Shown: positions 1 through 6,084, numbered from the stretch's first letter. The stretch: 6,653 nucleotides of DNA from Bacillota bacterium (GCA_023386495.1 JAEWJS010000158.1:1-6653), one strand, 5' to 3'. Notes: a model not told the origin generated them from the letters alone. Translations and numbers: made by a program.

Positions 1-941
1 TTGGTGAACGCCATCCTTCCAACCGCGCTAAGGCCCGCGGATAGGCGGTCGCCGAATGCACGGTACAGCAGCAACGACAGACAGAGGTAGACGATCGCCA
101 TGGCCTTGCCGGACAAGTACATATAAGGGTAGATGAGATTCGTATTATAGCTTGCGCTCGACAAGTATTCGAGCACCATAGGGATCCAGAACAGCACGGA
201 AGCGGGCAATGCAATCCAGAGCGCCAGGCGCACCTTGGAACGCTGCATGCCGTCCTTCGCGAACCAGCCTTTCTTGCCGGCATAGAGACCTAGCAGGAAT
301 AATCCCAAGATCTCGGGCAGCATGAGGAAGAAATTCGCGATGCCGTCCGTCAACAAGAATTCGACGCGTTCCGTTAAACTCGGCAATCCGTTGAACAGCA
401 CATCGTCCAATGCTTCGCTGGCAACTGCCGCGGCAAGGGCGGTTAGACCCGCATGCAAGAGCACAGCCAGTCCGAGCAGACTGAGACTCCACGCCAAGAT
501 CGTGCCGGTCAGCCGCTTGTAGAACAGCAACAGCAGGAAGCCGAGGAGCGCATACACATGCAGCACATCGCCGAACCATAGCAGCACGGCGTGGCCGATC
601 CCCGCAGCCAGCAGCAGCCCGAGCCGGCGCGACATGAGACGATAAGGGCGGAGCTGCTTCGTCTCGGCTCGGTGCATGAATAAATAGAAGCTTAGTCCGA
701 ATAAGAAAGCGAATAACGTATAGAACTTCGTCTGGACGAACATGTCATACAGCAGACGGAATAATGCGTCCATCCCCGTGTAGCTCGATTGATACGAGAT
801 TCCGTTCCCTATCATCTCTGGAATGTTAACGACGCAGATCCCCAGCACGGCCAATCCGCGCAGCGCATCGATTACGCCGATTCGCAGCGATAGGGAGCCT
901 TGCTCTAGCTCTTGCTCTTGCTTTGGCGATCGTTCCTCCAT
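1..941 (-). CDS. YeiB/DUF418-family polytopic membrane protein, 3' part cut off by the window edge
   Basis: The reverse strand is open from an ATG at 941 to the window edge, giving 313 codons without a stop. The start is supported by AAAGGA at 951-956, nine bases upstream, and by a promoter at 977-1005. After a charged, Glu-rich N-terminus (residues 1-20) comes the segment RIGVIDALRGLAVLGICVVN (20-39), typical of the first helix of YeiB/DUF418 proteins. About seven further hydrophobic helices follow, near 70-88, 106-123, 126-141, 146-170, 203-222, 238-258 and 279-295. The visible part ends at GRMAFT (308-313), which resembles the conserved opening of the DUF418 domain, so roughly the last 70-100 residues should lie beyond the edge. 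The molecular function of the family is poorly defined; transport or acyl transfer across the membrane has been suggested for related proteins. It would sit in the cytoplasmic membrane. The family call is from remembered motifs; I am fairly sure of it. Confidence 0.87.
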   Translation of the reverse strand, partial: MEERSPKQEQELEQGSLSLRIGVIDALRGLAVLGICVVNIPEMIGNGISYQSSYTGMDALFRLLYDMFVQTKFYTLFAFLFGLSFYLFMHRAETKQLRPYRLMSRRLGLLLAAGIGHAVLLWFGDVLHVYALLGFLLLLFYKRLTGTILAWSLSLLGLAVLLHAGLTALAAAVASEALDDVLFNGLPSLTERVEFLLTDGIANFFLMLPEILGLFLLGLYAGKKGWFAKDGMQRSKVRLALWIALPASVLFWIPMVLEYLSSASYNTNLIYPYMYLSGKAMAIVYLCLSLLLYRAFGDRLSAGLSAVGRMAFT

Positions 942-976
942 TGCACACCATCCTTTACACGATCTAATCGTCGTCC

Positions 977-1005
977 ATTATAGCACGCTTTCGGCACGCT
1001 CTCGA
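977..1005 (-). promoter_or_regulatory. Extended -10 promoter of the DUF418-type gene
   Basis: On the minus strand a perfect TATAAT (977-982) is preceded by TGC, which gives an extended -10 element. Seventeen bases upstream of the hexamer is TCGAGA (1000-1005), four of six matches to TTGACA. Transcription would start near 970, leaving a leader of about 30 bases that carries the AAAGGA ribosome binding site. The -35 lies inside a small inverted repeat, TCTCG-N4-CGAGA (1000-1013), which could be a regulator site or chance. Confidence 0.72.
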
Positions 1006-1017
1006 CCCCGAGACAGC

Positions 1018-1068
1018 AAGAAAAATCGCCCTCGTTATGGCCAAGAAGCGAGCCGGTACGAGAGCGAT
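1018..1068 (-). terminator. Intrinsic terminator of the GH26 mannanase gene
   Basis: Eleven bases after the mannanase TGA, the minus strand carries ATCGCTCTCGT (1058-1068). It pairs with ACGAGGGCGAT (1025-1035) over 11 bp with a single G-U wobble. The loop is 22 bases and contains a possible short inner GGC/GCC pairing. The tail that follows reads TTTTTCTT. It separates the mannanase transcript from the downstream membrane protein gene, whose own promoter begins only about 13 bases further on. Confidence 0.85.
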
Positions 1069-1079
1069 CAGCGTCATCG

Positions 1080-3182
1080 TCATTCCGTGATCATCGTCAC
1101 GTCATCCAGATAGATCGTGGCAGCGCCCGAAGCATCGTCCGGGGATAACACCTGCAGCCCGATCGCTTGGATCGAATCTTTGCCCGAAGCATTCCGGATC
1201 TCGAACGGTATCGTCGCGAATCCGTCGCCTGAGAGCACCGTCTCCCCGGAGTCCATCCAAGCCCAGCTGTCACCGGTCTTCATGAACAGCTTCACGCGAA
1301 TGCCGCTGCCCGCCGACGCGTCGTCCGCGAGTTCGACCTTCACCTTCGCGGACAGCGCTGCCGCCTCCGACAAGTCCAGACGGCCGACGCGCGTCAACTC
1401 GAAGCTGCCTCCGCCTAAAGTGAAGTCCGCCTTGAGCGAGGACTTCCCCTTCGCAGCCGCTGCTGCCGTCACTTCGACGCCTGCCGCTTGGGCCGTATTC
1501 CATGCGCCGTCATTGTCATTGTTAATGCCCCATTCGTCTGTCCCGCTCTCATAGTCGTAGAGCGTCTCGCTTACGCTCGCTCCGCCACCTGGCTTGTAAT
1601 GGACAAGCACAGCTTGTTCCAACGTCTTGCCATTGCCGAGCTTCGCTTCGACCTGCAGCTCGATCGCCTCGCCTTCCTGCTGCTTCATTGGGGCCCACTC
1701 CGCTGTATAATAGCCGTCAGCAGCCCTCGTCATCGTTGTCGTCGTGTCGCTTCCCTGTTCCCTTAGCGTTACTGTCTCAGCCTCACCGAAGAGCAGCCTT
1801 GCACGCACGTGCGCCGGCGCTTCCTTCAGCACCGTATCATTCGTGGGTACCGCGATGTGGAGCAGCGGCTCCTCCTGCAGCGCGGCTACTTCGCGGCCGT
1901 ATACGCCGCTTACCTGTTGCGCGAATGCGGTGTATTCGTCCTCATAGAACCGGATGAAGTCCGGCAGCAGCTCATGATCGCCCGGCGCATTCTTGTACGG
2001 AACGAACAGATTACCGTCCAGCGCAAAATTCGCCCACGTCTGCATGTAAGCCGTACGTCTCGCATTCGGGTCGGACTTGATCGCCTCCAGCACCTTCGTG
2101 AACCATGCCAAGTCGCCGTTGCCCGTCGTCTTCATGCCTTGCGGGCTGTAGCCGTATTCCGATAATGCCGCAATTTTCCCCTTCGCGTCTGCCAGACGGT
2201 TAATCATCGCCAGATCGGCCGCAAGCTGGTCGAGAAAAGCGTTCGAGCCGGGATTCTCTAGGTTGTCGTATTGGTCCATGCCGAGAATATCGACATAGGC
2301 ATCGCCTGGATAGGTCGTCATGTACGCGCCTTCATCGCCGCGGAACGGTCCGTTCGGCGAGTAGACATACAAGAGATTATGCACGTCCTTGGCATCGCGC
2401 AAATATTCAACCGTATAGCGGTAAAGCGCGATATAGTCTGCCGTCTTAGTCGTGCGGGCGCCCCACCAGAACCAGCCTCCGTTCTGCTCATGGAACGGTC
2501 GGAATAACAGCGGGATCAATTCGCCTTCTGTATCTTTTACATTGTTCGCGACATCGGCGATCAGATCGAGATAGTCATTGAATGCCGCATGCTTGCTGCC
2601 GCCAGGCAGAATCTCCGCGACCACATTGCCCGTCGTGTCGTTGAAGCTTCCGCCCGTCACGAAGTTCGGCGGATGCGTGCTCAACGCGACGATGCCGCCG
2701 AGCGCGTGTGCCTCTTGCATCTTCTCGATGACGCGTTCGCGGCTTTGTACCGTATCGCCGAATACGCCGGGCTTCTCCTTGCCTTCGATCGATAGCGTAT
2801 CCCAGCCGAATAGGGCCGGATAATCGCCTGTCGAGATTTTGACCTCCGATTGAATCGGATCTTGCGAGGAGGAGATGCTCTCCGTTGTCGCATGCTGATG
2901 GCCGAACAGGATTTGCTTGCCTCTCTGCTCCGCCAAGTAGGCATAGAGGGACCTGGTGCTGCTGGTCGCTTCGGGATCGACGAAGTCGAACGCGTGCGCC
3001 TCTGCTTGATTGGGCACTTTGCCGTCTTCAACTGCGGGCGGCTCCGACCGGTTCTCTGACCTAGTATCCGCCTGCTCGTTCAGCGATTCTTGCTCTTCTC
3101 TCATCTGGACAGCTGTTACGATGATCATCACGGTAGCCGCAATGGCCAGTATGGCAATGAACCACTTGCGCTGCGTATTCAT
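1080..3182 (-). CDS. Secreted GH26 beta-mannanase with Ig-like segment and C-terminal carbohydrate-binding module
   Basis: Predicted endo-beta-1,4-mannanase (retaining GH26 fold) acting on extracellular mannan or galactomannan; 700 residues. Residues 7-26 form one hydrophobic segment after RK, a signal peptide or N-terminal anchor, with possible cleavage after VTA (24). An acidic polar linker (28-60) follows. The GH26 domain spans about 75-420. FRPFHEQNGGWFWWG (227-241) holds H231 and acid/base E232. ALSEYG (339-344) holds nucleophile E342. Y305 (GMDQYDN) and W383 (QTWANF) fit other active-site residues of the family; the spacing agrees with remembered Cellvibrio Man26A numbering. Residues 430-532 look like an Ig-like beta-sandwich. 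Residues 538-700 (YDYESGTDEWGINN to IYLDDVTM) look like a jelly-roll carbohydrate-binding domain of the kind attached to mannanases (CBM27/CBM23-like or a related galactose-binding fold; exact family not decided). The protein has no cysteine and no lipobox. The start is supported by AAGGGGG at 3190-3196, seven bases upstream. The gene has its own promoter and terminator. Confidence 0.94.
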   Translation of the reverse strand: MNTQRKWFIAILAIAATVMIIVTAVQMREEQESLNEQADTRSENRSEPPAVEDGKVPNQAEAHAFDFVDPEATSSTRSLYAYLAEQRGKQILFGHQHATTESISSSQDPIQSEVKISTGDYPALFGWDTLSIEGKEKPGVFGDTVQSRERVIEKMQEAHALGGIVALSTHPPNFVTGGSFNDTTGNVVAEILPGGSKHAAFNDYLDLIADVANNVKDTEGELIPLLFRPFHEQNGGWFWWGARTTKTADYIALYRYTVEYLRDAKDVHNLLYVYSPNGPFRGDEGAYMTTYPGDAYVDILGMDQYDNLENPGSNAFLDQLAADLAMINRLADAKGKIAALSEYGYSPQGMKTTGNGDLAWFTKVLEAIKSDPNARRTAYMQTWANFALDGNLFVPYKNAPGDHELLPDFIRFYEDEYTAFAQQVSGVYGREVAALQEEPLLHIAVPTNDTVLKEAPAHVRARLLFGEAETVTLREQGSDTTTTMTRAADGYYTAEWAPMKQQEGEAIELQVEAKLGNGKTLEQAVLVHYKPGGGASVSETLYDYESGTDEWGINNDNDGAWNTAQAAGVEVTAAAAAKGKSSLKADFTLGGGSFELTRVGRLDLSEAAALSAKVKVELADDASAGSGIRVKLFMKTGDSWAWMDSGETVLSGDGFATIPFEIRNASGKDSIQAIGLQVLSPDDASGAATIYLDDVTMITE

Positions 3183-3194
3183 CCGGTATCCCCC

Positions 3195-3257
3195 TTGTTA
3201 GGCTGTTATGTATGATTGCGGCCATACAGTATAAGTTGTTAGGCCGAAACCTAACAA
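3195..3257. repeat. Three copies of TTGTTAGG, two forming a perfect inverted repeat over the mannanase promoter
   Basis: TTGTTAGG occurs at 3195-3202 and 3236-3243 on the plus strand, and inverted (CCTAACAA) at 3250-3257. The last two form a perfect palindrome with 8-bp arms and a 6-bp centre (3236-3257). It covers the -35 hexamer and most of the spacer of the probable mannanase promoter. The first copy lies in the untranslated leader and overlaps two bases of the AAGGGGG ribosome binding site. This is the layout expected for a repressor operator plus an auxiliary half-site. The regulator is not in the window. The TTGTTAGG arms loosely recall ROK/XylR-type operators, but the assignment is speculation. 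Confidence 0.68.
3228..3257 (-). promoter_or_regulatory. Probable sigma-A promoter of the GH26 mannanase gene
   Basis: The minus strand has TTGTTA (3252-3257; four of six to TTGACA), an 18-base spacer and TATACT (3228-3233; five of six to TATAAT). Transcription would begin near 3221 and give a leader of about 39 bases with the AAGGGGG ribosome binding site. The palindrome at 3236-3257 overlaps it almost completely. Confidence 0.62.
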
Positions 3258-3301
3258 ACCATTCCGAGCTCCTGCATCCCAACATATCCAGCAACCCTAC
3301 C

Positions 3302-3315
3302 TGTAAGCGCTTCCC
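3302..3315. promoter_or_regulatory. cre-like (CcpA) box upstream of the mannanase promoter
   Basis: TGTAAGCGCTTCCC matches the cre consensus TGWAANCGNTNWCA at all fixed positions except the last, and also misses the W at position 12. The core GTAAGCGCTT is the usual form. It lies about 45 bases upstream of the -35, roughly 80-95 bases before the predicted start site. That is unusual for simple roadblock repression, so activation, looping or a second upstream promoter are possible. Confidence 0.5.
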
Positions 3316-3338
3316 CTCCATCATACCGCGAAAACGCC

Positions 3339-3391
3339 AAAACAAACAAGACCATATTGATGCCGAAGCTCAACATGGTCTTGTTTGTTTT
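3339..3391 (-). terminator. Strong intrinsic terminator after the small membrane protein gene
   Basis: Seventeen-base perfect arms (3339-3355 and 3375-3391) form a hairpin that starts eight bases after the TAA at 3399-3401. Read on the minus strand, the pairing continues through a G-U wobble, TTGA/TCAA and GC/GC with one bulged A, and closes on a C(UUCG)G tetraloop. The total is about 24 bp. The 3' arm is U-rich (GTTTGTTTT), as in Bacillales terminators. The UUCG loop forms only in the minus-strand RNA, so the structure is built for leftward transcripts. The plus-strand read is followed by a T-rich run and might also terminate. Confidence 0.87.
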
Positions 3392-3398
3392 GTTAGTA

Positions 3399-3545
3399 TT
3401 ATTTTTTGCGCGGTTGGTGCTGATCCGGATCCGGCTGATCCTCCCACTTACGCGAGTACGCCTTATTCGTCACCCAGAAGGTCATCCAAGCGAGCAGCAC
3501 GACGATTATGACGGCTGCGATCCAGACACCTGCGGGAACCCCCAT
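3399..3545 (-). CDS. Small single-pass membrane protein, 48 residues, function unknown
   Basis: The start chosen is the ATG at 3545, because GGAG (3554-3557) lies eight bases upstream. A longer in-frame start at 3602 has no such site and would add 19 charged residues before the membrane helix. The product is MGVPAGVWIAAVIIVVLLAW and onwards. A membrane helix spans about residues 6-26. It is followed by a polar tail with KAYSRKW (31-37) and a Pro/Asp/Gln-rich, basic end (HQPRKK). The positive tail suggests N-out, C-in topology. The protein has its own terminator and a weak promoter, so it is probably expressed alone. I do not recognise the family with confidence. The layout (short helix followed by an AYxxK-type segment) recalls small Bacillales membrane proteins such as YtzI, which I cannot verify here. 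Confidence 0.72.
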   Translation of the reverse strand: MGVPAGVWIAAVIIVVLLAWMTFWVTNKAYSRKWEDQPDPDQHQPRKK

Positions 3546-3562
3546 GTCTCTCTCTCCATTCT

Positions 3563-3575
3563 GTAAGAATCTTAC
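3563..3575. repeat. 13-base palindrome in the leader of the small membrane protein gene
   Basis: GTAAGA-A-TCTTAC is a perfect odd palindrome with 6-bp arms. It lies five bases upstream of the GGAG ribosome binding site of the 48-residue membrane protein. It could be a regulator half-palindrome, or chance given its small size. The one-base centre cannot form a tight RNA hairpin. Confidence 0.3.
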
Positions 3576-3600
3576 GCGGTAATCCACGCCTCTAGTATGC

Positions 3601-3629
3601 ATTGTAACGCTTAACGGCCCGAATCGGAA
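3601..3629 (-). promoter_or_regulatory. Weak candidate promoter of the small membrane protein gene
   Basis: The minus strand has TACAAT (3601-3606; five of six to TATAAT) with TTCCGA (3624-3629; three of six to TTGACA) 17 bases upstream. The predicted leader is about 50 bases. A better -35-like TTGACG at 3640-3645 has no -10 at the right distance. Some promoter is needed here because a strong terminator at 3664-3702 isolates the gene from its upstream neighbour. Confidence 0.35.
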
Positions 3630-3663
3630 CCCGCTAACGCGTCAATTGTATGTCTTCTTCGCG

Positions 3664-3702
3664 AAAAAAGCCCGAAATGCCGCATATGCAGCACTTCAGG
3701 CT
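3664..3702 (-). terminator. Intrinsic terminator of the tandem serine hydrolase gene
   Basis: About 30 bases after the stop, the minus strand folds over 3669-3702 into a hairpin whose arms pair along their whole length. They run from AGCCTGAAG to TTCGGGCT with three G-U wobbles and close around the GCATATGC centre. A run of six T follows (3664-3669, the first of them pairing at the stem base). This is a textbook Rho-independent terminator for the leftward transcript. Confidence 0.9.
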
Positions 3703-3731
3703 CGAATTGCGATTTCATTGCGTTCCGCTGC

Positions 3732-6011
3732 CTACGCTCCGCCGTCGCCAGCCAAGACGGCAAGTGCGGTGCGGAGCAGCGCCGGTGAAGCGGCCTCAGA
3801 AGCCTGAGCCATGACGACCGCTGCCGTATCCGACGCGTCGTCCAGCATCAATGCCGCGGTAACCTTGCCGTCATGGTAGAACGGCATCGGGAACGCCATC
3901 TGCTTCTCCGGATAGCGCGCATCGCTGAACGGAAACCGCGAGCGAGGCGAACGCGACAAGTGCAAGCCCGGCACACCATAGTAATCCTGAGCCGCTAACA
4001 GCTCGACGAGACGATGCTTCAGCATCACTTCGCCATCGGGAGCGGTCCCGCCGCGCAGCAGCATGCGGCCCAGCTTCAGCAGATCTTGCATCGTCGTGTA
4101 GATCCCGGCTCCCGAACGAGGCGGCTCGCCTGCTGCAGAGGCAGGCGGGAGATACAGCAGATTCTCCTGCCATTCATCCGCCACGCTGACATCCTCCATC
4201 CGCGATTCCGGCACACGGAAGAACGTGTTCTTCATATCCAGCGGGTCGAGAATGTTCGCCTGCACGTATTGCTCGAACGGCATGCCGGACACGCGAGCGA
4301 CAAGCTCGCCAAGGATGAGATAACCTGCGGTCGAATACAGCACGCGTTCCCCAGCAGTTGCCCGCAGCGGCCCTGCTAGCAGCGCTTGGATCCAAGGAGA
4401 CTTCTTGCCGCCATCGTGCTCGAACAAGAACCGGTGCTCCCACCACCCGTACGGATGCGTCTCCCCATCCATTCCCGGCTCCGGCCACACGCCCGAAGTA
4501 TGATCCAACAACTGCTGGATCGTGATGCCTCGATGCTGATTCGTGTCGAATTCCGGCAGATGCTTGCTAACCGCGTGATGCAGATGAAGCAGGCCATCTC
4601 CGGCAAGCTGCATGACCGCAATCATCGTGAATAGCTTTGTGAGCGACGATACCATGTGGATATCGTCGGGCTTCAGCGCCTCCCGCATGTCATTGTACCG
4701 ACGTCTGCCAGCGGCGTATTGCATGACGTTACCGTCTGCCTGCGCGATCGCGTAAGCAGCGCCCTGCAGCCTGCCGTCTTCGATGAAGGCCGACAGGCTG
4801 GCCTGCAATCGCTCGCTTGCATCGGCTGGCGGCAGCATGTTCATCGCGTTCGCAGCCCGTGCAGACGATAATCGTCCGCGGTCCAAGCCATACCATAATA
4901 ATGTACCGGGAATCGTATTCACCGCGTCATAATCCCAGCTGCCGTTGGGGGCGAAGAATGCGAATACGACCCGGTTCTCAGGGTCGACGAACAAGCCGCA
5001 CTGCGAATTGCCCATCGAATACGTCGATTCCGGCATCGCTTGATTCGGATAGCTGTCCAATCGCCATCCGAGCCCTCTGCGCGGCGTTCCTACCGTGCCG
5101 TACAGCATCTCCTTGCAGCCATCCGGGATTTGGTTCGTCGTCATCAGCCTCACGGATGCTGCGCTTAGGACGCGGACGCCGTGCAGCTCCCCGTCATTGA
5201 GCAGCATCCGTGCATAGCGGTGCAAGTCCTTCAAGGAAGAATAGAGGCCGTGGAACGACCTCGGCATGCGCAGGTCTGCATGCGAGAAGATCGCCCCTTC
5301 CTGCCAATCGAATGCGTACCCAACCTCCCCCGCCCGTTCGGCAGGGACATCGTAGAAGGTGTCCTGCATGCCGAGCGGCGCTAGCAGGTTGGCATGAATG
5401 AACTTCTCGACTCTCATGCCGGCGATGCGTTCGATAATCTCGCCCAATACGGCATAGCCGGCATAGCTGAATGCCGCGGTTTCTCCCGGCTTGCAGAAGA
5501 GCGGCCCGGACAGAACTGTGCTTAGCCAATCCCCCCTGAGCGTGGCGTGCCACTCGAAATGCGGAAGATTATAAGCTTCGCCGTACACGTTCTGGTTGCC
5601 GGGCAGTCCGGATCGATGCGAGAGCAGATGATGGATCGTGATGCCCCGGTAATAGGGCGTGTCCATAGCTGGAATGACGTCAGCGGCCGACTGATGCAGC
5701 TCCAGCTTGCCCCGTTCGATCAATTGCATGATCGCCGCTGCCGTGAACACGATCGCAAGATCCATCGTCGGGAACAACGCATCCGCGGGCATGGGCGGGC
5801 TGTCTTTCTTCGGCGTCAGCTTCCCGATCGCTTGATGCACGACGATATCTCCCTCTACGGAAGCAAGATAGGCAGCACCTTGAATCCTCTTCTTCTTCAG
5901 CAGGCCCGCATAGTACCGCTCCAGACTGGATGCATCCAATCGAGCCGTGACCGAGGTTCTTCCTTCCGGCGCATTCGCCGGTTCGCCTTTCCCACGCGTT
6001 GTCGTCCGCAT
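3732..6011 (-). CDS. Tandem beta-lactamase-like (class C / CubicO) serine hydrolase: dead N-terminal copy, intact C-terminal copy
   Basis: 759 residues from the ATG at 6011, chosen because GGAGG lies five bases upstream; an ATG at 6023 would bury that site in coding sequence. Two serine beta-lactamase-like domains, about 29-376 and 400-756, are joined by an Ala-rich linker. Paired segments such as YRGITIHHLLSHRSG / HRGITIQQLLDHTSG show internal duplication. The C-terminal copy keeps SxxK (S456-L-T-K459), a YxN-type motif as YST (Y559) and an HxG motif as HDG (H713). The N-terminal copy reads DLAI (D84-I87), FSY (F181) and SMG (S332-G334) at these places, so it lacks the nucleophile, both general-base residues and the His. 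Single-domain relatives are usually about 350-450 residues. There is no signal peptide or membrane segment, so it is predicted cytosolic. The likely reaction is hydrolysis of an ester, amide or lactam; the substrate cannot be told. The gene is monocistronic, with its own promoter, a cre-like box and a terminator. Confidence 0.93.
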   Translation of the reverse strand: MRTTTRGKGEPANAPEGRTSVTARLDASSLERYYAGLLKKKRIQGAAYLASVEGDIVVHQAIGKLTPKKDSPPMPADALFPTMDLAIVFTAAAIMQLIERGKLELHQSAADVIPAMDTPYYRGITIHHLLSHRSGLPGNQNVYGEAYNLPHFEWHATLRGDWLSTVLSGPLFCKPGETAAFSYAGYAVLGEIIERIAGMRVEKFIHANLLAPLGMQDTFYDVPAERAGEVGYAFDWQEGAIFSHADLRMPRSFHGLYSSLKDLHRYARMLLNDGELHGVRVLSAASVRLMTTNQIPDGCKEMLYGTVGTPRRGLGWRLDSYPNQAMPESTYSMGNSQCGLFVDPENRVVFAFFAPNGSWDYDAVNTIPGTLLWYGLDRGRLSSARAANAMNMLPPADASERLQASLSAFIEDGRLQGAAYAIAQADGNVMQYAAGRRRYNDMREALKPDDIHMVSSLTKLFTMIAVMQLAGDGLLHLHHAVSKHLPEFDTNQHRGITIQQLLDHTSGVWPEPGMDGETHPYGWWEHRFLFEHDGGKKSPWIQALLAGPLRATAGERVLYSTAGYLILGELVARVSGMPFEQYVQANILDPLDMKNTFFRVPESRMEDVSVADEWQENLLYLPPASAAGEPPRSGAGIYTTMQDLLKLGRMLLRGGTAPDGEVMLKHRLVELLAAQDYYGVPGLHLSRSPRSRFPFSDARYPEKQMAFPMPFYHDGKVTAALMLDDASDTAAVVMAQASEAASPALLRTALAVLAGDGGA

Positions 6012-6016
6012 ACAAG

Positions 6017-6021
6017 CCTCC
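6017..6021 (-). promoter_or_regulatory. Ribosome binding site that fixes the serine hydrolase start at 6011
   Basis: GGAGG on the minus strand ends five bases before the ATG at 6011. The alternative in-frame ATG at 6023 has only GTGG-like weak pairing well upstream and would make MEAC of this site. The shorter start is therefore preferred. Confidence 0.72.
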
Positions 6022-6047
6022 ATTTGGGTATTTTATCCACTTCATTC

Positions 6048-6076
6048 ATCTTATAAGACAACCCCTCCTATGTAAA
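6048..6076 (-). promoter_or_regulatory. Candidate promoter of the tandem serine hydrolase gene
   Basis: TTTACA (6071-6076; five of six to TTGACA), a 17-base spacer and TAAGAT (6048-6053; four of six to TATAAT) lie on the minus strand. The start site would be near 6041, with a leader of about 30 bases. An overlapping TATAAG (6051-6056) is an alternative -10 but has a 14-base spacer. The spacer contains AGGAGGGG, which resembles a ribosome binding site but has no credible ORF at the right distance. Confidence 0.5.
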
Positions 6077-6084
6077 CGCTTAAT
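6071..6084. promoter_or_regulatory. cre-like (CcpA) box overlapping the serine hydrolase -35
   Basis: TGTAAACGCTTAAT matches TGWAANCGNTNWCA at every constrained position except the last two (CA reads AT). Six of its bases are the predicted -35 hexamer of the leftward promoter, so bound CcpA would be expected to block it. It also lies in the shared region upstream of the divergent plus-strand gene. Confidence 0.52.

Noticed and set aside
145..579. Open frame of 144 codons on the minus strand in the first kilobase
   Set aside because: It lies out of frame within the DUF418-type membrane protein, which is open to the window edge and has helices, a ribosome binding site and a promoter. The alternative product is Arg/Cys rich with no helices.
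1117..1554. Open frame of 145 codons on the plus strand opposite the mannanase gene
   Set aside because: It is antisense to the GH26 C-terminal module, shows Ser/Pro/Ala-rich low-complexity composition, has no ribosome binding site and has no recognisable domain. It is expected from codon bias in GC-rich coding DNA.
3061..3345. Minus-strand open frame of 94 codons spanning the mannanase start
   Set aside because: It crosses the mannanase promoter and overlaps the signal segment in another frame, has no ribosome binding site and has no recognisable features.
3732..6011. Antibiotic-resistance beta-lactamase
   Set aside because: It lacks an export signal, uses YST and HDG rather than YxN and KTG, and is a tandem fusion. 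It fits the broad CubicO/esterase-like group better than a true AmpC.
5911..6049. Possible leader peptide frame (ATG at 6049) downstream of an AGGAGGGG
   Set aside because: The spacing from AGGAGGGG is about 12 bases, the predicted transcription start lies downstream of the ATG, and the frame runs out of register into the hydrolase gene with no sensible sequence.
5547..6056. Open frame of 169 codons on the plus strand opposite the start of the tandem hydrolase
   Set aside because: It mirrors a well-supported gene on the other strand, has no ribosome binding site and has shadow-like composition (Arg/His/Gln rich).
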